Shown here: piece by piece, positions 60,515-60,630 of the stretch | Position numbering within the stretch: position 1 is the first letter of the stretch | Layout: each line of letters begins with the position of its first letter | Assembly: GCA_031292755.1 (NCBI GenBank) | Contig: JARLGM010000020.1 | Span: 1-60,630, forward strand | Source: Candidatus Sulfopaludibacter sp. | GTDB taxonomy: Bacteria > Acidobacteriota > Terriglobia > Bryobacterales > Bryobacteraceae | DNA: 60,630 nucleotides | Reading direction: 5' to 3' | The notes under the pieces: generated by a model | The model's database searches: none | Told to the model about the DNA's origin: nothing | The model's input: only the letters and a program-made list of their open reading frames with translations | Position numbers and translations under genes: made by a program

Positions 60515-60630
60515 GACACACCTTGCCGTCTGCCGGAAATCCATTGTACGGCGCTTGGTTGCAGCTACAGAATTGCGGTCATGGACGACCGCGGATTCTG
60601 GATCACTGTGCAGGGTATTCGCAGGCAGCT

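Overview
The window looks like high-GC DNA from an acidobacterium of the Solibacter/Bryobacter type (Acidobacteriota). This is inferred from gene content. A large secreted protein ends in the 'NAAS...APGSL...GSNL' surface module typical of that group. A degraded copy of a hypothetical family that I remember as multi-copy in Solibacter-like genomes is also present, together with CHAT/TPR, penicillin-acylase, PIG-L, AIM24-like and transglutaminase genes usual for the lineage. Together with a full dissimilatory sulfur pathway this fits the uncultured peatland sulfur-metabolising Acidobacteria. No rRNA, tRNA or marker gene is present to prove it.

Region 1 (1-21982, all minus strand) is a compact sulfite/sulfate metabolism superoperon. 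In transcription order it reads marR-like regulator, aprB, aprA, zinc-ribbon protein, YkgJ-type cysteine-cluster protein, qmoA, qmoB, qmoC, dsrA, dsrB, ferritin-like protein, dsrL, dsrC, a RsbRD_N/DsrT-like gene, dsrM, dsrK, dsrJ, dsrO, dsrP, a YeiH-type putative sulfate exporter, a small membrane protein, a TauE/SafE exporter, a hypothetical protein and a second TauE/SafE-like exporter cut by the left edge. Most junctions overlap or are under 20 nt, so one transcript is likely. AprBA interconverts APS and sulfite and QmoABC links it to quinone. DsrAB interconverts sulfite and DsrC-trisulfide, and DsrMKJOP links DsrC to the quinone pool. DsrL offers an NAD(P)H route. No dsrD, dsrEFH, dsrN or sat lies here, so direction (reduction or oxidation) cannot be settled from the window. 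A palindrome just before marR and a second, related TTGATCAA site look like its operators.

Region 2 (22-26.5 kb) holds a uroporphyrinogen-III methyltransferase (siroheme supply) fused to a degenerate O-methyltransferase-like domain, a cytidylate-kinase-like/BON protein, a decayed acidobacterial hypothetical gene and a frameshifted four-helix-bundle gene.

Region 3 (26.5-46.6 kb) is ordinary chromosomal material: thiE with two amino-acid permeases and a hydrolase, an SDR, a PIG-L deacetylase, a PrxQ peroxiredoxin with a large secreted metalloprotease-like protein, an AIM24-like protein, penicillin acylase, a CBS/CorC-type membrane protein, an AI-2E exporter, a HupE-like protein, a BNR propeller with a MoaD/ThiS-like protein, a macro-domain protein, a Tat-exported TIM-barrel protein and a frameshifted membrane-anchored protein.

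Region 4 (46.6-55.1 kb, minus strand) is a likely regulatory and proteolytic operon: CHAT/TPR protein, overlapping ECF sigma factor, zinc-finger anti-sigma-like protein, TgpA-type transglutaminase and M1 aminopeptidase, preceded by striking nested inverted repeats.

Region 5 (55.4-60.6 kb, plus strand) has a small membrane protein, an LpxL-type acyltransferase, a hybrid histidine kinase lacking its phospho-acceptor histidine, another small membrane protein, and a lower-GC P-loop ATPase followed by a broken partner gene at the right edge.
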